A DNA stretch of 30,555 bases from Proteromonas lacertae. Lineage: Eukaryota; Sar; Bigyra; Opalinata; Proteromonadidae. Below are positions 24,729-30,555 of the stretch, one piece after another. Each line of letters starts with the position of its first letter. Within the stretch, counting starts at the first letter, position 1. The translations under genes were made by a program, and so were the position numbers. The DNA lies in contig NGBS01000066.1 of NCBI GenBank assembly GCA_002245135.1, positions 1-30,555 on the forward strand. Reading direction: 5' to 3'. Below the pieces are notes generated by a model, which ran no database searches, was not told where the DNA came from, and saw nothing but the letters and a program-made list of their open reading frames with translations.

Positions 24729-26546
24729 TACATATTTATTTAAAAGAAATAGAAAAAAGAAAAAACTTTGAATATTCAACAGCAAAATCTTCAATAATAT
24801 ATCCAAATGATATATTTATTTTATCTACATCCTCTACAGTCATGTCTCCTTTATCAACAACCACATCATCTTCAACAACAAACACTCCAAAATCAACTAC
24901 TGACAATAATACATTACAATTTCAATCATCTTTTAATATGAATGAAGAAATTACATCAACATATATCAGAAACTTGTTGGAGAAATATAATAATGAAAAT
25001 ACAGTGAAACTTGAATGGAGAAATGATATATATGTAAATGAAACAAATATGACATTATTAATCAATGAACTGAAGAAGAATATTCAACTGAAAGAACTGA
25101 TTTTCAAAAATTGTAATTTTCCTCTAGATAATCATAATAATACTTCAGCATTGTTTATCCATTCGTTTGTATGTTATAAATCATTAATAAAAATTGATTT
25201 ATGTAATAATGAGATTGATGATGAAGATCTAACAATTCTGTCACAACAATTCAAAGATTTACCTCAATTATTGTCAATAAATTTGAGTAATAATGCATTT
25301 TCAACAAGTGGTTTTCTTTATATGTGTCAAAATTTTAGGTTTATTTCACAGTTGAAAGAGTTAGGATTATCCAAATTGAATATGAATGAAAATTGTTTTA
25401 AATGGTTATGTTGGAGTTTTAACTTAATACCAAACCTTGAGAAGTTGGATATATCTAATAATAAACTAATAGGTAATGATATGAAGTATTTCACACAGTT
25501 TTTAATTAATATAACGAAAATTAAAATCACTGAATATAGGAAGTATATTTATATATTATTTAATAACAAAATAGATAATCTACTAACACATTTAGGTATA
25601 ACATATCTATGTAATTCTATTCATATGATTAAAGATTTAAGAGAGTTGAATATTGAAAGTATATAATATTTTAAGTATATATATATATTTATTTATAGAT
25701 ATTGAATTATACAGTGATGGTATTAAAACACTTTGTAATTATTTCTCATTAATAACTCAATTGTCATCACTTAACATATCAAAGAATCATATTCAAAATG
25801 ATGGAATTATTATACTATCAAATCATTTTAATTATATTAAACAACTTAAAAATCTAAACATTTCAAAAACAGATATTTCATATGATGGATTTAGTATTTT
25901 AGTTAAGAATTTTTCATACATTACAAATCTAGAAGGAATTGATATTAGCAGTGATAATATAAAGAATATATCATGTGAAAATTCAATAAAGAATATGTTA
26001 TATAAAATATCAATCTTTTCATACTTAAAAACACTTAATATTTCAGGAATGAATATTGGAGATGATAATATGTTAATTTTAAGTGAAAAATTTCAATCTT
26101 TACAATCTTTACAAGAATTGGATATTTCAAGTAATAGTTTGAGTGATAATTGCATAGAAATATCATCTATTAACTTTCACCACTGTAAAAATTTGAAAAT
26201 GTTGAATATTAGTTATAATTATATTAGATCAACTACAACTATTGTAAAATTGATTAAAAACGTAAATATAGGATTAAAGGAGTTTAACTTAAGTAATAAT
26301 AAGTTGGAGAAAGGTAATATTGACTGTCTATTTGATAATTTAACATTTTTATCAGATTTAAAGATGTTGGATATAAGAAATATAAATATATCTAATTTGA
26401 CATTAAGTAAACTATCAGAATTTCTTACTTCATTTAAATACTTAGAGATGTTGGATATATCTGATAATCATTTTAACGAGTTAATGGCAATGAAGGCTTA
26501 TATAAACCAGAATTTCTCTAATACTGTGTTATATGTAATTATATAA
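23826..26546 (+). CDS. pseudokinase-like domain fused to leucine-rich repeats
   Basis: Exons 23826-23879, 23915-24691, 24753-25658 and 25699-26546, with introns of 35, 61 and 40 bp; about 860 residues. The first ~270 residues follow a protein kinase: an N-lobe with a possible ATP-site Lys (EEIMKVIYIKN), a catalytic-loop region INGNIKPTNILL, LSDYCL at the DFG position, ISPEM at the APE position, and TDIWSLGCVLIFLLTG. The HRD triad reads NGN, so the catalytic Asp is Asn, and DFG is DYC. This predicts a pseudokinase. After a Ser/Thr-rich linker come about 16 leucine-rich repeats of ~28 residues of the ribonuclease-inhibitor type (LKNLNISKTDISYDG, LQELDISSNSLSDN, LKMLDIRNINISN). No signal peptide or membrane span is seen, so it is probably cytosolic. 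The kinase part has two one-base frame breaks, each fitting one extra base: near 24220, and in the A6 run at 24501-24506. The kinase motifs continue correctly beyond each, so the domain was intact recently or the bases are errors. Confidence 0.75.
24692..24752 (+). other. 61-bp intron containing a TA dinucleotide microsatellite
   Basis: Joins the kinase part to the Ser/Thr-rich linker of the kinase-LRR gene. It starts GTATATATA, carries a long uninterrupted TA run, and ends AAATAG. It is the longest of the 18 introns placed here, about twice the typical length, apparently because of the expanded run. Splicing at these sites keeps the frame into the LRR exon. Confidence 0.7.
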
Positions 26547-27644
26547 TATAACTATAACTATATTGTGTATATTATACTGTTTTTCGTGATTATCTCAATA
26601 CAACTCAAAGAATTTCCATATAATTTAAAAATAAACATAATTTTCATCAAATTGCAATTTGGAATCTTCTATTACTTATTAACATTAAGTATTTTATACT
26701 ATTAAGAGAATCTAAAAAAATATTAACATCAAACATTGGCTCGTCAGCGCTTTTAGCACATTCAGGATAGTATACAATCTGGGTTATAATATATGATAAG
26801 ATACTGACATAAATGCAAAATGAATTGTCAAGTCAAATCAAGCTTTATTCATTTTTCTTTTTTTATAAATCATTTTTTAGCATTAGTTGTGAGACTAATT
26901 ACTCATAAAATCAATAAATGGAAGTAACTAATGCTAAATTATTTTTTGCATTGATCTAAGAATATACACTATGTTTTAAAAATTATGTCAATATATTTTT
27001 AATATTTTCATAATAAATCTTTGTTGTTTTTGTTTTCTTTTTGTTTAACAAACAAACATAACATAACACAAATAAAAAAAAATTAATTATAACCCATTAC
27101 CACCTTTTTCTTTCTATAACAAATGATAATCTCTTTTACCATTTTTTTTGGAGGAGATCTGAATTTTTAACTCCACATAATCATGGAAAGTTGCGAATTG
27201 GACTCGAGTTCAAAATTTGAACTCGGTACTTCCAGCCACTTTACAGCGCTAATATTAAAATTTCATTGACTTTTGTAATTAAATTAAACTATTCTGAAAT
27301 GCGTGTTGAATTTGGACAACATCAATGTTAGTCATTAGAAACATCATTAGAATTTTGTACATAAATCTATTGTACATAATATGTATACACTGGACCTCCA
27401 GTTTTAAATCTAATTATTTGATAGTTCAAGAGAAAATTCAAAAAAAGAAAATATTGACACAAGCTTTGGCTTGATCAAATTTGAATTTATTTAAATTTTG
27501 GAACTCGCTCTTTGTATGCGAGAATATTCAATTTTAATAATCATTTGACATGTATAAGTTTTTAATTATTTAATTTAAAACTATAAAAATACAAGTAATA
27601 CAAGAAATTATCTAGATCGTTAAGATTAGAAGAGATTACGAAAT
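26547..27644. other. 1.1-kb non-coding region with several short perfect inverted repeats
   Basis: No open frame of useful length on either strand. It contains a 13-bp perfect inverted repeat (26876-26888 with 26926-26938) enclosing a smaller TGAG/CTCA stem, a 21-nt near-perfect palindrome at 27205-27225 (centre at 27215), and short hairpins at 27460-27473 (CAAGC/GCTTG) and 27504-27522 (CTCGC/GCGAG). The hairpin arms are locally richer in G+C than their surroundings. This could be one or more unrecognised RNA genes, a decayed small transposon, or array-flanking sequence; I cannot tell which. Confidence 0.5.
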
Positions 27645-30555
27645 ACTCAATAACAACGTAATATTAACTATCAATTTACTTCGATTTAGAACAAACTAAC
27701 ATAATTCTTTCTAATCTTCGTTTGTACTCATTTCATTCTATATATTATACTCAATTATATATACATTATACAATAACCATTTTTAACTATCAGTTTACTT
27801 CGATTTAGAACAAACTAACATAATTCTTTCTAATCTTCGATTTTGTACTCATTTCATTCTATATATATACTCAATTATATATACATTATACAATAACCAT
27901 TTTTACTATCATTACTTCGATTTAGAACAAACTAACATAATTCTTTCTAATCTTCGATTTTGTACTCATTTCATTCTATATATTATACTCAATTATATAT
28001 ACATTATACAATAACCATTTTTAACTATCAGTTTACTTCGATTTAGAACAAACTAACATAATTCTTTCTAATCTTCGATTTTGTACTCATTTCATTCTAT
28101 ATATTATACTCAATTATATATACATTATACAATAACCATTTTTAACTATCAATTTACTTCGATTTAGAACAAACTAACATAATTCTTTCTAATCTTCGAT
28201 TTTGTACTCATTTCATTCTATATATTATACTCAATTATATATACATTATACAATAACCATTTTAACTATCAATTTACTTCGATTTAGAACAAACTAACAT
28301 AATTCTTTTCTAATCTTCGATTTTGTACTCATTCATTCTATATATTATACTCAATTATATATACATTATACAATAACCATTTTTAACTATCAGTTTACTT
28401 CGATTTAGAACAAACTAACATAATTCTTTCTAATCTTCGATTTTGTACTCATTTCATTCTATATATTATACTCAATTATATATACATTATACAATAACCA
28501 TTTTTAACTATCAGTTTACTTCGATTTAGAACAAACTAACATAATTCTTTCTAATCTTCGATTTTGTACTTCGATTTAGAACAAACTTAATAACTTCACT
28601 CATTTCATTTATAATACTCAATTATATATACATTATACAATAACATTTTTAACTATCAATTTACTTCGATTTAGAACAAACTAACATAATTCTTTCTAAT
28701 CTTCGATTTTGTACTCATTTCATTCTATATATTATACTCAATTATATATACATTATACAATAACCATTTTTAACTATCAATTTACTTCGATTTAGAACAA
28801 ACTAACATAATTCTTTCTAATCTTCGATTTTGTACTCATTTCATTCTATATATTATACTCAATTATATATACATTAATACAATAACCATTTTTAACTATC
28901 AGTTTACTTCGATTTAGAACAAACTAACATAATTCTTTCTAAATCGATTTTGTACTCATTTCATCTTATATATTATACTCAATTATATATACATTATACA
29001 ATAACCATTTTTAACTATCAGTTTACTTCGATTAGAACAAACTAACATAATTCTTTCTAATCTTCGATTTTGTACTCATTTCATTCTATATTATACTCAA
29101 TTATATATACATTATACAATAACCATTTTTAACTATCAATTTACTTCGATTTAGAACAAACAAACTAAATAATTCTTTCTAATCTTCGATTTTGTACTCA
29201 TTTCATTCTATATATTATACTCAATTATATATACATTATACAATAACCATTTTTAACTATCAATTTACTTCGATTTAGAACAAACTAACATAATTCTTTC
29301 TAATCTTCGATTTTGTACTCATTTCATTCTATATATTATACTCAATTATATATACATTATACAATAACCATTTTTAACTATCATTTACTTCGATTTAGAA
29401 CAAACTAACATAATTCTTTCTAATCTTCGATTTTGTACTCATTTCATTCTATATATTATACTCAATTATATATACATTATACAATAACCATTTTTAACTA
29501 TCATTTACTTCGATTTAGAACAAACTAACATAATTCTTTCTAATCTTCGATTTTGTACTCATTTCATTCTATATATTATACTCAATTATATATACATTAT
29601 ACAATAACCATTTTTAACTATCAATTTACTTCGATTTAGAACAAACTAACATAATTCTTTCTAATCTTCGATTTTGTACTCATTTCATTCTATATATTAT
29701 ACTCAATTATATATACATTATACAATAACCATTTTTAACTATCAATTTACTTCGATTTAGAACAAACTAACATAATTCTTTCTAATCTTCGATTTTGTAC
29801 TCATTTCATTCTATATATTATACTCAATTATATATACATTATACAATAACCATTTTTAACTATCATTTACTTCGATTTAGAACAAACTAACATAATTCTT
29901 TCTAATCTTCGATTTTGTACTCATTTCATTCTATATATTATACTCAATTATATATACATTATACAATAACCATTTTTAACTATCAGTTTACTTCGATTTA
30001 GAACAAACTAACATAATTCTTTCTAATCTTCGATTTTGTACTCATTTCATTCTATATATTATACTCAATTATATATACATTATACAATAACCATTTTTAA
30101 CTATCATTTACTTCGATTTAGAACAAACTAACATAATTCTTTCTAATCTTCGATTTTGTACTCATTTCATTCTATATATTATACTCAATTATATATACAT
30201 TATACAATAACCATTTTTAACTATCATTTACTTCGATTTAGAACAAACTAACATAATTCTTTCTAATCTTCGATTTTGTACTCATTTCATTCTATATATT
30301 ATACTCAATTATATATACATTATACAATAACCATTTTTAACTATCAATTTACTTCGATTTAGAACAAACTAACATAATTCTTTCTAATCTTCGATTTTGT
30401 ACTCATTTCATTCTATATATTATACTCAATTATATATACATTATACAATAACCATTTTTAACTATCATTTACTTCGATTTAGAACAAACTAACATAATTC
30501 TTTCTAATCTTCGATTTTGTACTCATTTCATTCTATATATTATACTCAATTATAT
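27645..30555. repeat. satellite tandem array, ~121-bp unit, about 24 copies, continuing beyond the window
   Basis: Head-to-tail copies recur every 118-122 bp. Each begins near TAACTATC, has ACTTCGATTTAGAACAAAC, then TAATCTTCGATTTTGTACTC, then a TA-rich half ending ACAATAACCATTTTT. I count 24 copies by the ACTTCGATTTAG motif, the last cut by the window end. Leftmost copies have more small indels (copy 3 near 27905, copy 6 near 28310) while those right of about 29260 are nearly identical, so the array is being homogenised away from its left edge. Units are full of stops and encode nothing. Such arrays are typical of subtelomeres or centromeres; the window alone cannot say which. Confidence 0.95.

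Noticed and set aside
25543-25574. A further 32-bp GT-AG intron inside the first LRR exon
   Set aside because: It looks like the local intron type and the LRR pattern is weak here, but removing it breaks the frame and gives an immediate stop; the unspliced frame is open.
1-26546. Non-standard genetic code (TAA/TAG as glutamine, as in some ciliates with tiny introns)
   Set aside because: All genes end sensibly at TAA or TAG after their last conserved motif, and long exons contain no in-frame TAA, TAG or TGA.
27190-27245. Possible tRNA around the GAGTTCAAA segment
   Set aside because: The T-loop-like string is part of a palindrome. I find no acceptor stem, anticodon arm or D-arm at the right spacing.
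26547-27644. Retroelement or virus-like remnant in the non-coding region
   Set aside because: No long terminal repeats, no polymerase, capsid or integrase motifs in any frame.
27645-30555. Tandem array as a CRISPR array
   Set aside because: Whole 121-bp units repeat with no unique spacers, and the neighbours are intron-bearing eukaryotic genes.

Overview
The window is nuclear DNA from an A+T-rich, gene-dense microbial eukaryote. Eight protein genes occupy positions 1 to about 26550, separated by gaps of only about 75-260 bp. Seven of them are split by tiny GT-AG introns; I could place 18, of 28-61 bp. The standard stop codons are used. Several proteins belong to families restricted to, or typical of, eukaryotes: cullin-3, the URB1 nucleolar ribosome factor, the ZCCHC8 exosome adaptor and an RBR ubiquitin ligase. 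The lineage cannot be fixed from the sequence alone. The large EGF protein resembles the oomycete/stramenopile style of secreted EGF protein, which with the roughly 30-bp introns weakly suggests a stramenopile-like protist.

Layout from left to right. 1-2717 (+): 3' part of a RING-IBR-RING E3 ligase gene whose frame is interrupted about seven times. 2809-4313 (+): adenylate-kinase-like protein with a possible mitochondrial leader and a degenerate P-loop. 4422-6745 (+): WD40-repeat protein with an unrecognised N-terminal half. 6866-13351 (+): 2144-residue secreted protein with EGF domains at both ends and nine copies of an unrecognised ~200-residue module between them. 13444-19418 (-): URB1/Npa1-type 60S ribosome biogenesis factor. 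19494-21181 (+): ZCCHC8-type zinc-knuckle/PSP protein. 21440-23726 (-): cullin-3. 23826-26546 (+): pseudokinase-like domain fused to about 16 leucine-rich repeats. 26547 to about 27644: non-coding, with several short perfect inverted repeats. About 27645-30555: satellite array of about 24 copies of a ~121-bp unit, running off the window end.

Gene relationships: URB1 and ZCCHC8 are divergent with 75 bp between start codons, and both families act in nuclear RNA and ribosome metabolism. CUL3 and the kinase-LRR gene are divergent with 99 bp between them. The EGF/URB1 and ZCCHC8/CUL3 pairs converge. Ubiquitin-related genes occur twice (RBR ligase, cullin-3), but eukaryotic neighbours need not share a pathway and I see no operon-like logic.

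The best candidates for something undescribed are the nine-module EGF protein, the pseudokinase-LRR fusion and the satellite array with its paired pattern of subtypes. Several genes (RBR, URB1 exon 3, kinase) carry single-base frame interruptions, some in homopolymer runs. These may be sequencing errors or real decay, and raw reads or cDNA would decide. No virus-like or retroelement remnants were recognised.
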